Below are positions 28,403-37,726 of a stretch of 64,000 nucleotides of DNA, piece after piece (the stretch's first letter is position 1; each line of letters starts with the position of its first letter). The notes under the pieces were generated by a model. It saw only the letters and a list, made by a program, of their open reading frames with translations, was not told the DNA's origin and did no database searches. The stretch is from CAJQQK01 sp965224225 (lineage in GTDB: Bacteria; Pseudomonadota; Alphaproteobacteria; Rhizobiales; Hyphomicrobiaceae), in contig CBDCZF010000005.1 in assembly GCA_965224225.1 (NCBI GenBank), positions 1 to 64,000 of the forward strand, in the 5' to 3' direction. The position numbers and the translations under genes were made by a program.

Positions 28403-29299
28403 TGGACATAGCGGCACGCGATGCAGCAATCCGTTCTTCGTACGAGAGCCACGTAGCACCAACATTGGCTCGTCGGATATGACATCTAGTTCTGATTTTT
28501 CGACTTGTGAAACTTCGCCGCGCCGCTGACCAGTCAGGAGCATGAGACGAAGAATGCTACGGGTAGCCGGTGAAAGCATGCGTCCGGGCTGTCCGCAGGC
28601 GATATGCTCACCGGACAAGCGATCCATGCGATCCAAAGCGGTCCAAAGGCAACGGATTTCGCGGTGAGTGAGGACGCGATCTCTGGGCCGAGACCCGCCG
28701 GCCTTACGCAGGCGAGCGGCTGGATTGGACTCGGCCAGGCCCTCGTCAACAGCCCAGTTCAAAACCCGATTAATGAGCGTCAGCACATTGTCGGACGCAG
28801 CAGGCCCCGAGGCTCGCGCAATCTGGTCTCGCAGTTGGCCGACCTGGGTCCTCCGGATTTCTGATAAAGGGGTGCGAGCGAAGTCATTGCGGAGGTGAAA
28901 TTCATAGATGCAGCGATCGATCTGAGCACGTGCAAGGCGCGGTGCAGCATGGCGCTCGTACCAGGCGTCAAACAGGTCTCTAAACGTTGCTGCTGCAAGC
29001 CTGCGGTCTAACCGCTCTTGATGTGGATCTTGATCGTGGACGAGAACATCGGCGATGACTTCTCTGGCGCGGTCCGTCGCCTCGGCGAGACCGATCGCGG
29101 TGGCGTCGCCAATTCGGAACCAGCGAAAGGCACGAGATGTGCCGATCTGGCGCTGATACCGTGCATACCAAGTTCGTCGACCGCGAGGCGTCACGTCGAG
29201 CCACAGACCTGCCACGCCCTCCATCCGGTAGCGCACACGTTTGCTCGGATCTGGCTTGGCCGATGCAATGGCTCGATGGTTGCGTTTGAGGACGGGCAT
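28403..29299 (-). pseudogene. P4-like integrase, N-terminal fragment
   Basis: N-terminal 300 residues of a P4-type tyrosine integrase. The N-terminal arm-binding region has EGVAGLWLDVTPRGRRTWYARYQ. The core-binding domain follows, and then the first catalytic arginine in LLTGQRRGEVSQ and the hairpin RTKNGLLHRVPL. It is cut by IS1182 copy 3 after VPLCP. I prefer ATG 29299; a GTG at 29329 would add 10 residues. The gene starts about 190 bp from a tRNA/tmRNA 3' end, the normal position for a genomic-island integrase. Confidence 0.88.
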
Positions 29300-29317
29300 T
29301 GGCGCGTTCTTGGCAGT

Positions 29318-29339
29318 CTGGTCACACACTGGTCACACA
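29318..29339. repeat. tandem 11-bp repeat at the integrase start
   Basis: Two perfect head-to-tail copies of CTGGTCACACA just upstream of the integrase start. Position between the gene and the presumed attachment site suggests integrase arm-type binding sites or an autoregulatory operator; symmetry and copy number alone cannot decide. Confidence 0.5.
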
Positions 29340-29483
29340 GAAATACAGTGTTTGGCGGTTAACCAAGATATCTCACGAGAAGGGGCTTTCGTCAATTTAT
29401 CTTTATATTTCAAATTGTTGAGGTGGACATGCTTGCGCATAGCAAATCATAGCGAAACCGTTCTGGAAGCGATGGCATTGTAG

Positions 29484-29516
29484 AGGTCAGGGGTTCGATT
29501 CCCCTCGGCTCCACCA
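29484..29516 (+). other. 3' end of an alanine-type tRNA or tmRNA, probable integration (att) site
   Basis: A T-arm (AGGGG-TTCGATT-CCCCT, 29489-29505) is followed by acceptor strand CGGCTCC and ACCA. No D-arm, anticodon arm or 5' acceptor strand precedes it, so it is not a complete tRNA. The acceptor strand would give the G3-U70 pair of alanine acceptors, which tmRNA (ssrA) also has, and the preceding TTGTAG resembles tmRNA. Island integrases leave such 3' fragments at one end of the insertion; the adjacent integrase supports this. Confidence 0.7.
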
Positions 29517-29604
29517 ATTTATCCCAATAAAATCAGCAAATGATTTGCGGCTTCGTTTAGCGTACTATTAGTTCTCTTCTTATCTCGTCATCCCTCATGC
29601 ACAT

Positions 29605-29790
29605 ATTGCCCTGACACGGCGATAGTTTTCAAAGTTGCGGAACCCGAAGGCGCGGCGCTGGATACGATGAAAGCCCTCGATGATGCCGTTGGAGCGCGAG
29701 AACCGCCACATGCGACCGATTTCCTCCTGCCAGGCCTCAAGCCTGCGAACCGCTTTGCTCGAGTTTCCGGATTGCATCGAACAGCCGATA
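29605..29790 (-). pseudogene. ISL3-family transposase remnant
   Basis: A short C-terminal remnant of an ISL3-type transposase: EEIGRMWRFSRSNGIIEGFH, then RRAFGFRNFENYRRVR. Compared with family members, a few residues between the two blocks are missing (the usual N-K-M-E/K type segment) and nothing remains of the N-terminal two thirds. Non-functional. Confidence 0.75.
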
Positions 29791-29879
29791 GACCAGAATG
29801 CGACACTCGGCATGGCCTTCCCTGCAGAAAAACTAAACTGGAGCAACGACGTCCGCCGTGACAAAGTGTGTAGATTGCC

Positions 29880-30801
29880 CTACTCAGCGGCGTCGTTGGG
29901 ATGTTCGGCTGGCAGCTCGGATGCGGCCGCTGCCGGGGCCATGTGGGTGGCCGGTGCCGGGGCTGCCAGATGGCTGGCGCTCATGCGAAGGTCGATCTCC
30001 TGAATAAGCTGGCGCATGGCCTCGCCGGCGTTGCCCGGATATTTGGCCGGGAAGGAGCGCTCGCTCATCTGGTAGCGTGAGGCCTCCTGGAGGGGGCTTG
30101 CCCGTGGGATGACGGTCTCGAAGCAACGGTTGTCGGGATCGTTTGCCAGCCAGCGGTGATATTCCTGATCGGCCGGCGACATGCGGTCCTTCATATTGAT
30201 AACGACGCCGAGGTTTTCGGCGAAGCCCATCTCCGGGTTCAAGGACTTGAAGCGCCGGAAGACCTCCAGGCCGCAACTCGAAATATAGTCGGGCTTGGTC
30301 GGGGTCAGGTGATAATCGGCTTCGCGCAGCCAGCTTTCGGTGAGGACCGACAGTCCGGGCGGACAGTCGATCAGGACGACATCGAACAGTGGGCGGACCT
30401 TGTCGAGCAATTCGGCAATGGCAACGCGCAGTTCATTGTGGCGCTGTTCTCGCGAAACCTCTCGTTCGAACAGGGTGAGCTGGACGTCGCTCGGAAAGAG
30501 CACGACGGAATGGGCGTCGTCGACGTCGGAGACGCGGGGTACGAGATAGCGCTGGACGCTCTCAGAGCGCTTGTTGAGGACGGCGTTGACGAGATATTCG
30601 ACCAGGGTCAGGCCGTTCGACTGCAGCTCGAAGAGCTGGGAAGTGCTCATCAGCATGGAACTGGACGCTGGCCTGGGCGTCGGAATCGATCACGAGCACG
30701 GATTTCTTGTAGTAGACGGAATACGTCTCAGCGAGTGCCAGAACGATCGTCGATTTGCCAACACCTCCCTTGGTGTTCATGACGGCGATCGAATTTGTCA
30801 T
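29880..30801 (-). pseudogene. ParA/MinD-family ATPase, single frameshift
   Basis: ParA-like ATPase of about 305 residues in two frames. The first part from ATG 30801 carries the deviant Walker A MNTKGGVGKSTIVLALAE and VLVIDSDAQAS. The second frame carries LFDVVLIDCPPGLSVLTESWL (Walker B), PDYISSCGLEVFRRF and an Ala/Pro-rich tail. The break lies near 30664, where removing one C from the run in GCGTCCAGTTCC joins the frames as ASVSSMLM. Either a real mutation or a sequencing error. Proteins of this kind segregate or position DNA or complexes; a centromere-binding ParB is not seen. The neighbour upstream is a helical-repeat protein. Confidence 0.8.
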
Positions 30802-30923
30802 GTCCCCCGACACTCCTGTCATCGAGCGTTCGCGCATAAACGAAGCTTTTCAGGTGGTTATATTGTTATCTTATAGCATTTTGTCGGCTATTGGTATCGC
30901 ATTCTGGCAACGCTGCTGGCAGG

Positions 30924-32765
30924 TCACGAGACCGATGCGCCAACTTTAGCATCTGCAGCGGCAGTCGCCGAGGGGGCACTTTGCGACAGAGTTGGGGCAA
31001 AACGTTGTCGTTCGAGCGCTGCGGCTGAAAGATCGCACCCAATTGATGCTAAGTGCAGCGCGGCCTGCCCGAAATGGCTTTCGGCGAGGTCCGGTTCGCG
31101 GCGCTGTCCATGCCAGGCGCCAAGCGCTTCGTGGCATTTGGCAGCAAGCGAATGGTCGGCGAAGTTCTTCGACAGGGCCGGTGCCAAATCGGGCTTGATG
31201 CGGGCAGTGCTTCGAGAATGTCGGCGATCGCAGCGGTGCCGCGTGTTGTGTTGCCTTCGAGATGAGCGAGATGAAGATCGGCCAGGGCCTTGCGGGCCAT
31301 CAGAATAGGAATGGATACGTCAGGCAGGTCGATCCGGCTGATCGTTTCGTTTGTCGTCGGATCAGAAAGTATGGTCAGCAGAGTGGCGAAGATCGTTGCG
31401 GATTTCTCGAGCAGGTGGCGGATGCGATACGATTTGCCAAGGTGGCAGAACGCTTCGGCCTTCAGAGCTTCCGCGCGGATGTGGTCGGCGATGTCACCAT
31501 TCTCGGCGAATACCTTGCAGGCGTCCTCGAGGAATTGGCCGGCAAGGTCGAAATGGCTGTCGACATGTTTGCGCTCGCCGAGCATCAAAAGAATGCGGGC
31601 CAGGGATGTCTGCACGCGGACACGCGTCGGCGTGGCGGTTCCAGGAGGGATGGCGGCCAAGAGTTCGCTCAGCGACCGTGCGGCATGGTCCATCGCCTGC
31701 GGTGCAGCATCGATGAGGGCGGCCAGTTCGTAGTTGGCCGCTTCTTTTGCGGCATACCGCCAGCGTTCGGCGAACTGGCGCGGTGAAATGTAGCGCTGGG
31801 CAAAGCCGAAATGGCGGGCGGCCTTGGTGTATTCGCCGAGCAGGGACTGGATGGCGGCGCGTTGTGAGCGGATCTCGATGGCGAATTTGGTCGAGCGGCG
31901 GTCGCCGTCAATGGCATGGCGTATCAGGCGATCTTCGATTTTCGCGAGCCTGCGGTCGCATTCGGCAGGCGTGCCGCCGGCGAGCGCCCTGGCTGCGGCG
32001 CGGAGTTTTTCGGTATGTGCAGGTGTGCTGTCGGCAAGGGCGTTGATGCCAGCGAGCACGGCTGCGGCGGCAGTTGCCGCGGTCGAGAGGTCGTCGGGGT
32101 CGAGATCGGCTGATTTGCAGCGATTGATCAGATTGGTGGTGATGAGTTCAAGCAGGGGCACGGTGATGCCGAGGGCATCGGCCCTGGCGATCTTGGTGAG
32201 GGTCGTTGCGGCTCCCGCGGTCCGGACGGTATCGGCTTCGTCGCCGAGGGCCGGGGCGATGGCGTGAATCAGATCGCGGGTGCTTTGAAGACTTGCCAGG
32301 AAGACCTTCAAGAGTTGTGTGAGGGTTGCGAGGTCGAGGCCCCGGATGGTGCCGGCCGTTGCTGCTGCGGCAAGCTTGCGTCTGGCGATTGCGGCCAGGC
32401 TCTGGTCGAGGCCGCGGGATCCTTCCTGGTCGCCATGCAATAGTACGGCGCGTTCGGTGAGGCTCAAGCCGGAATTGCGTTAAAACGGACGGTAACACAG
32501 CGAGATGGGCTGCGGCGCGTTCGGGCGGCAGGTCGAGGGCGCGGCAGGCGGCCCAGAGGTCGTTGACGCAGGCGTCGATCAGGCGGCCGGTGGCGTCGGC
32601 ATTGTAATCCGTGAGCCGTTGGATGAACGCGAAGTCGTGCGCGCCCGGAGCGGCGCTGCCTCGGTCGCAATCGTGTGTCCGTGCATCGCCGGACTTCGCT
32701 TTTGCGGACGGCAAGAGCGCCTCGAGGCCGGCGACCACGAGAGATATGAATGTTGTTTCCAACAT
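30924..32765 (-). pseudogene. large helical-repeat (TPR-like) protein of unknown function, two frameshifts
   Basis: Three overlapping frames read as one protein of about 610 residues. The N-terminal piece (from ATG 32765) runs to LPSVLTQFR. The next frame starts SLTERAVLLHGDQEG, joined by a one-base shift near 32475, and forms most of the protein. The last frame (PDLAPALSKNFADHSLAAKCHEALG) joins near 31190. Its middle and end are Ala- and Leu-rich paired helices such as AKCHEALGAWHGQRREPDLAESHFGQAALHLA, the pattern of tetratricopeptide-like repeats. I do not recognise the family. It lies directly upstream of the ParA-like gene on the same strand, suggesting a two-gene unit. Confidence 0.6.
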
Positions 32766-32838
32766 CTGTGTAAAGGGTCCCCGCTGGACCGCCTGGCCCT
32801 TGATCGGGCCAGGTCAGGTGCGGGACGCCCCTCCCGCC

Positions 32839-33108
32839 TAGCCCGATCTATTCGCCAGCACGTGGATCTTCATCGCCTCAGGTGGTTCCATTCGGCAAGG
32901 AGAGTAGCGAAAAGCGTATGGGTTCATACGGTTGAGCTGCTCGACACTGCCGATGGGCCACCTGAAGCGACCCGAAGGGCGGGTCCAAATAGCCAAAATG
33001 CGGTGTCGAACCACTTGACCGATGAACCGCATCGCCCTGCGTGCTTCTCCTTGCCTTTTGGCTATTTGGACTCCGTGAAGACCGCGTGAAGGCGAATAGA
33101 TCGGGCTA
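32839..33108. mobile_element. MITE-like non-autonomous element with 18-bp perfect terminal inverted repeats
   Basis: A 270-bp segment whose ends are the perfect inverted repeat TAGCCCGATCTATTCGCC (32839-32856 and, inverted, 33091-33108), with similarity continuing another 6-9 bp inward. Inside it is a second perfect 16-bp inverted repeat GTCCAAATAGCCAAAA (32983-32998 and 33056-33071), able to form an inner hairpin. It encodes no convincing protein. Size and symmetry fit a miniature inverted-repeat element; no target duplication is obvious. Confidence 0.6.
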
Positions 33109-33305
33109 ACGGGCGTGTACAGGAGGAAGGCGGCACAGTTCAACTGAACAGTGGCAGGTGCGGGCAAAAGGCTGTGCATATCTCGCAGACACGCTTGCCG
33201 GCGCCGAATCGTGCCTCAATTCAAGGAAATCAAGCTGTTGTTTGCAGGTATCCGGCAGCCGCGTATGCTTTGGTGGGATTGAACGCCGGGCCGAAGGAGA
33301 GAGAC

Positions 33306-35033
33306 GTGGGGCAGCGCAAGAAGCCGGAAGAATTACGTTCGCACCGCTGGTTCGGGGTGCAGGATCTCAGAGCCTTCGGGCATCGTTCGCGCATGCGTCA
33401 GATGGGTTACGACGGCGATGACTGGCAGGGCCGGCCGGTGATCGGGATCATCAATACGTGGAGCGACATCAATCAATGCCACGCGCACCTGCGATCCAGG
33501 GCACAAGATGTCAAAACCGGGATACTGCAGGCGGGCGGGCTGCCGATCGAATTGCCGGCGATCTCGCTGTCGGAGCCGATCGTCAAGCCGACGACGATGC
33601 TTTATCGCAATTTCCTCGCCATGGAGACGGAAGAGTTGTTGCGCTCGCATCCGATCGACGGGGCGGTGCTGCTTGGCGGTTGCGACAAGACCACGCCGGG
33701 GCTGCTGATGGGGGCGGTCTCGATGGGGATCCCGGCAATCTTCTGCCCGGCGGGGCCGATGCTGCGCGGTAACTGGGCCGGCAAGGCGCTGGGGTCGGGT
33801 TCCGATGCCTGGAAGTACTGGGATGAAAAGCGGGCCGGCAACATCTCGGAAGCGCAGTGGGCGGATATCGAAAACGGTATTGCACGGTCGTTCGGAACCT
33901 GCATGACAATGGGTACGGCGGCGACGATGATGGCAATTGCCGAGGCGATGGGCATGACGCTGCCAGGGGCCTCGTCGATGCTGGCGGCCGATGCCGGACA
34001 TATCCGGATGTGCAAGCAATCCGGACGGCGGATCGTCGACATGGTCTGGGAGGACGTCAGGCCCGAGGAAATCATCACGGCGAAGGCGGTCGAGAACGCG
34101 ATCGCCGTGCACATGGCGATGGGTGGGTCGACGAATGCGATCATCCACGTCATCGCGATGGCCAGGCGGGCGGGCATCGCGCTGTCGCTCGAGAAGTTCG
34201 ATCAGATCGGGCGGGAAGTGCCGGTACTCGCCAACGTGCGCCCGTCGGGTGAATACCTGATGGAGGACTTTTACTATGCAGGCGGTCTGCCGGCGCTGAT
34301 GGCCGAGATGGGGGAACTGCTCGATCGCAGCCAGATGACGGTCAACGGCCGGACGATCGGGGAGAACGTTGCCGAGGCGCAGGTCTATAACAGCGATGTG
34401 ATCCGCAGTTTCGATACCGCGATCTACGAGGGCGGCGCGACGGCTGTGTTGAAGGGCAACCTGGCGCCTGGAGGATGCGTGATCAAGCCGTCGGCGGTCG
34501 AGCCGCGGCTCCGCGAGCATCGCGGCAAGGCGATCGTGTTTCGTGATTACAATCACATGATGGAGGAGATCGACCGCGAGGACCTCGATGTTACGGCGGA
34601 TCATGTGATGGTGCTCAAGAATGCCGGTCCGAAGGGTGGGCCGGGGATGCCGGAATGGGGCATGCTGCCGATCCCGACCAAGCTCGTGAAACAGGGTGTG
34701 CGCGACATGCTTCGGGTTTCAGACGGGCGGATGAGCGGGACGAGTTATGGAGCGTGCATCCTGCACGTCTCGCCGGAGAGTTTTGTCGGCGGGCCGCTGG
34801 CATTGGTCGAGACCGGAGATGAAATCGAGGTCAGCGTCGAGAGGCGGTCGATAACGCTGCTGATCTCGGATGAGGAAATGGCGCGGCGCAAGGCTGCCTG
34901 GGTGGCGCCCGAACCACGGTACGGGCGCGGCTACGGGCGGATGTTCCAGGAGCATATCGCGCAGGCGGAGGACGGCTGCGATTTCGATTTTCTCGAGACG
35001 GGGCCCGCGACGCCGGAGCCTGAGATACACTGA
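33306..35033 (+). CDS. IlvD/Edd-family dehydratase (sugar-acid dehydratase, L-arabinonate type)
   Basis: 575-residue iron-sulfur dehydratase. Three cluster cysteines are visible in WSDINQCHAH, LLGGCDKTTPG and FGTCMTMGTA. The catalytic serine region is SDGRMSGTSYGACILHVSPES. The HRWFGVQDLRAFGHRSRM N-terminus is typical of aldonate (L-arabinonate, D-xylonate, L-fuconate) dehydratases rather than of IlvD of branched-chain synthesis. I chose GTG 33306 because AAGGAG is 6 bp upstream and length then matches the family; a frame 44 codons longer has no homology. An FAH-family hydrolase 1.8 kb downstream may act in the same sugar-acid pathway (inference). Confidence 0.88.
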   Translation: MGQRKKPEELRSHRWFGVQDLRAFGHRSRMRQMGYDGDDWQGRPVIGIINTWSDINQCHAHLRSRAQDVKTGILQAGGLPIELPAISLSEPIVKPTTMLYRNFLAMETEELLRSHPIDGAVLLGGCDKTTPGLLMGAVSMGIPAIFCPAGPMLRGNWAGKALGSGSDAWKYWDEKRAGNISEAQWADIENGIARSFGTCMTMGTAATMMAIAEAMGMTLPGASSMLAADAGHIRMCKQSGRRIVDMVWEDVRPEEIITAKAVENAIAVHMAMGGSTNAIIHVIAMARRAGIALSLEKFDQIGREVPVLANVRPSGEYLMEDFYYAGGLPALMAEMGELLDRSQMTVNGRTIGENVAEAQVYNSDVIRSFDTAIYEGGATAVLKGNLAPGGCVIKPSAVEPRLREHRGKAIVFRDYNHMMEEIDREDLDVTADHVMVLKNAGPKGGPGMPEWGMLPIPTKLVKQGVRDMLRVSDGRMSGTSYGACILHVSPESFVGGPLALVETGDEIEVSVERRSITLLISDEEMARRKAAWVAPEPRYGRGYGRMFQEHIAQAEDGCDFDFLETGPATPEPEIH

Positions 35034-35171
35034 TTGCCTCACGCGGCTATTCGGCGAGCCATGGCTCGCAGGCCGCTCCGGCGGGGCGGCCTTGCGGCCG
35101 GGTCGCGGTGCTCCCGGACATGGGCAGGGTCGTGTTGTTGTTCCTGGATGGGTGCCGGATTACGAGGCAGG

Positions 35172-35960
35172 ATGGTTGCGCAGAACGACAAAGAACATTT
35201 CCATGCCGCCAATCGCCGGCGCTGGGAAATTGGGGCCAAGCGCTGGGGAGATCGGGCGGATCGGCACGGGCTGTGCCGACGGTGTTCGAACGAACCTGGG
35301 CTTGTTTTGTCGGCCGCGGAGCTTGCTGCGCTCGGTGATGTGATGGACAAGTCCGTTTGCGTGCTCGGCAGTGGCGACAACCAGGTGGTATTTGCGCTGG
35401 CAGGGCTAGGTGCGCGGGTGACATCGGTCGATGTTGCTCAGAACCAGCTCGATATTGCGAAAGGGCGTGCTGAATCTCTGGGGTTCGATGTGGCGTTCGT
35501 TCGGGCCGATGTTACGGACCTGTCGGTTTTCGAGCGCGCGCAATTCGATGTCGTCTATACCGGTGGCCACGTTGCAGTCTGGGTGGCAGATCTGCGCGCC
35601 TACTACAGTGAGGCGGCGCGGATACTTCGTGGTGGCGGCCTGTTTCTGATCAACGAGTACCATCCGTTTAGGAGGATCTGGGGCGAGTCAGAGGCAGATA
35701 TGGTTGTGCGTTCGCGGTATCTCGATCGCGGTCCGTTTGCCTATGACGTCGATGAAGACATTCTGGAGCCGGCGTCTGGTCGATTGAAATCGTACGAATT
35801 CAACTGGACGATCGGTGATCTTCTAAATGCCGTTATTGGGGCGGGGTGCCGGATTGAGTATGTCGATGAGTTCGGCGAGCAGGTCGGAGATTGGGAGAGC
35901 GGGCCGATGCACGGTCTGCCCGAGTGTTTTCTGATCGCCGCGCGCAAGCGGGCGGAGTAG
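35172..35960 (+). CDS. SAM-dependent methyltransferase, class I
   Basis: 262-residue class I methyltransferase. Motif I is VCVLGSGDNQVVFALAGLG followed by the acidic VTSVDVAQNQL, then motif II VRADVTDLSVF and RILRGGGLFLINEYHPF. Start at ATG 35172 (MVAQNDKEHF); frame upstream is open but not protein-like. The substrate is not evident. It lies 138 bp downstream of the dehydratase and 4 bp before a membrane protein gene. Confidence 0.85.
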   Translation: MVAQNDKEHFHAANRRRWEIGAKRWGDRADRHGLCRRCSNEPGLVLSAAELAALGDVMDKSVCVLGSGDNQVVFALAGLGARVTSVDVAQNQLDIAKGRAESLGFDVAFVRADVTDLSVFERAQFDVVYTGGHVAVWVADLRAYYSEAARILRGGGLFLINEYHPFRRIWGESEADMVVRSRYLDRGPFAYDVDEDILEPASGRLKSYEFNWTIGDLLNAVIGAGCRIEYVDEFGEQVGDWESGPMHGLPECFLIAARKRAE

Positions 35961-35964
35961 CGGT

Positions 35965-36768
35965 TTGGAGATCATCTTCGACGCCGGCCTCGTCATCAAA
36001 CTTGCGGCGACCGCGGCGCTGGTGCTGACGGCGACGCTGTTTGCCGAGCGGTTCGGGGCGTTTATCGGGGCGATCATCGCTTCGATGCCGTTGTCGGCGG
36101 GGCCGGCGTACTTCTTTATCGCGATCGAAAACGGGCCGGTGTTCCTCAAGGCGAGTGCATTGACCAGCCTTGCCGTGCATCCCATGACGGCGGTGCTATT
36201 GCTGGTCTGTTCGGCGCTGGTGTTGCGGTTTGGAATCGTGATCGGGCTCGGTGGTGCGATGCTGGTCTGGGCCGTCGGCGCCTTCGGGGCGATGCGGTCC
36301 GACTTGTCGCTGATGCAGGCGGTGTTGCTGAACGTGGTGGTGTTTGTAGTTGTGATTGGTGCGTCGCGGTCATTGATTGCGGAAGTGCCGGCGAAGGCTC
36401 GGCGGCGAAGTGCATCGGACGTGTTGTTCAGGGTGATGGCGGTGGTCGCCGTTGTTGGTTCTGCGATCATTGCGGGGCGGCTGCTCGGGCCGCAGGCTGC
36501 CGGACTGACCGCGCTGGTGCCGGTGATCTGGATCAGCATGGCGGTCATTCTCTGCGTGCGGGCCGGGCCGGAGATGTGTTCGGCGGTGCTCGCCAACGGG
36601 ATCGTTGCTATGATCGGCTTCTCGCTGGCGTTTGCTGCGATCTATCTGACGGTCGAGGCTCATGGGTTGGCGGTGGCACTGGGTTTGGCGTTGGTGATTG
36701 CGGTTGGCTGGAACCTGGGTCTGACCGCGGTACGATCAGTGATGGTGGCCCGGGCTACGGAGCGTTGA
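35965..36768 (+). CDS. integral membrane protein of unknown function
   Basis: 267 residues, almost entirely hydrophobic, with about eight transmembrane segments spread over the whole length and short charged loops (for example AEVPAKARRRSASD after the fourth or fifth segment). It starts with TTG 35965, 4 bp after the methyltransferase stop, with GGCGGAG upstream. The repeated small-residue pattern (GAIIASMPLSAGPAYFF) resembles two-domain transporter-like proteins; I do not recognise the family. Confidence 0.75.
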   Translation: MEIIFDAGLVIKLAATAALVLTATLFAERFGAFIGAIIASMPLSAGPAYFFIAIENGPVFLKASALTSLAVHPMTAVLLLVCSALVLRFGIVIGLGGAMLVWAVGAFGAMRSDLSLMQAVLLNVVVFVVVIGASRSLIAEVPAKARRRSASDVLFRVMAVVAVVGSAIIAGRLLGPQAAGLTALVPVIWISMAVILCVRAGPEMCSAVLANGIVAMIGFSLAFAAIYLTVEAHGLAVALGLALVIAVGWNLGLTAVRSVMVARATER

Positions 36769-36830
36769 GACCGGTTGCGATGATCGGCCGGGATGCTTAA
36801 AGGAATGGGCCAAATTACAGGAGTTAGAAC

Positions 36831-37514
36831 ATGAGCTTTGTTTTTGATCCGCCGCCGCAGGCGTCATTGCCAATCGTTGGGATGGACCAGCGGTTTCCGG
36901 TGCATCGCATCTATTGCGTCGGGCGCAATTATGCCGAGCACACGCGCGAGATGGGGCATGATCCCGACAAGGAGCCGCCGTTCTTTTTCCAGAAGAACCC
37001 GGACAATCTCGATACCAGCGGGGAGTTTCCCTATCCGGTGGCATCGGAGGATGTGCACTGGGAAGTCGAGATGGTGGCGGCGCTCAAATCGGGCGGCGTG
37101 AATATTTCGAAGGCGGATGCGCTGGGGCACGTGTTCGGCTACGGCGTCGCGCTCGACATGACGCGGCGCGATTTGCAGGGCGTGGCCAAGAAGATGGGCC
37201 GGCCGTGGGAAGTGGGCAAAGCGTTCGAGCGCTCGGCGCCGGCGACGGCGTTGGTGCCGGCTGGTGAGATCGGACATCCCGAGACGGGTGCGATCTGGCT
37301 CGAGGTCAACGGCGAGCGGCGGCAGGAAGGCGACCTTGGCCAGATGATCTGGACTGTGCCGGAGCAGATTGAATATCTCTCGGGGCTGTTCGAGCTGAGG
37401 GCAGGGGACCTGATCCTGACGGGGACACCGGCGGGCGTGTCAGCATGCAAACGCGGCGACCGGATAGTCGGTCATGTCGACGGATTGCCGGATCTAAGGG
37501 TGACGGTGGTGTGA
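36831..37514 (+). CDS. fumarylacetoacetate hydrolase (FAH) family protein
   Basis: 227-residue FAH-fold hydrolase/isomerase. CVGRNYAEHTREMG at the N-terminus, the metal-binding glutamates in DVHWEVEMV, GYGVALDMTRRDLQ and the C-terminal DLILTGTPAGVSACKRGD identify it. Members act on acylpyruvates, maleylpyruvate, 5-carboxymethyl-homogentisate intermediates or 2-keto-3-deoxy acids. Together with the upstream dehydratase, a role on a dehydrated sugar acid is possible but not shown. It stands alone, about 60 bp after the membrane protein gene. Confidence 0.9.
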   Translation: MSFVFDPPPQASLPIVGMDQRFPVHRIYCVGRNYAEHTREMGHDPDKEPPFFFQKNPDNLDTSGEFPYPVASEDVHWEVEMVAALKSGGVNISKADALGHVFGYGVALDMTRRDLQGVAKKMGRPWEVGKAFERSAPATALVPAGEIGHPETGAIWLEVNGERRQEGDLGQMIWTVPEQIEYLSGLFELRAGDLILTGTPAGVSACKRGDRIVGHVDGLPDLRVTVV

Positions 37515-37528
37515 GGGAAATAGGATTT

Positions 37529-37604
37529 GTAGAGTGCGTTAGCGATAGCGTAAGCACCACTGAGAGGCTGAAACGGTACGTTACGCTTTGCTAACGAACC
37601 CTAC
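37529..37604. repeat. imperfect intergenic inverted repeat
   Basis: Two arms, GTGCGTTAGCGATAGCGTAA and the inverted relative TTACGCTTTGCTAACGAACC, each about 27 bp with a few mismatches, separated by about 20 bp. It follows the FAH gene at once and could act as a terminator-like hairpin, but the sequence type resembles dispersed intergenic palindromes. Confidence 0.55.
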
Positions 37605-37726
37605 GGCTTGCCGGCGGGCGTTGGAGCTGTGTCGTGCAGCCAATAAGTCTTTTTCAATGCTGGTGACGTATTTCGTGTAGCACTGCGTATTGAATTACCG
37701 GAGGCGGCCTGCCTGCCGAACGAGTT

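Noticed and set aside
29440..29516. Complete tRNA gene
   Set aside because: Only the T-arm and 3' acceptor with CCA are present; there is no D-arm, anticodon arm or matching 5' acceptor strand.
30664..32475. Programmed ribosomal frameshifting in the ParA and helical-repeat genes
   Set aside because: No slippery heptamer with a downstream hairpin is apparent at the three positions, and the shifts differ in nature; mutation or read error is simpler.
32838..33179. Minus-strand open frame of 113 codons across the MITE-like element
   Set aside because: It is contained within and shaped by the inverted-repeat element; no ribosome binding site or domain.
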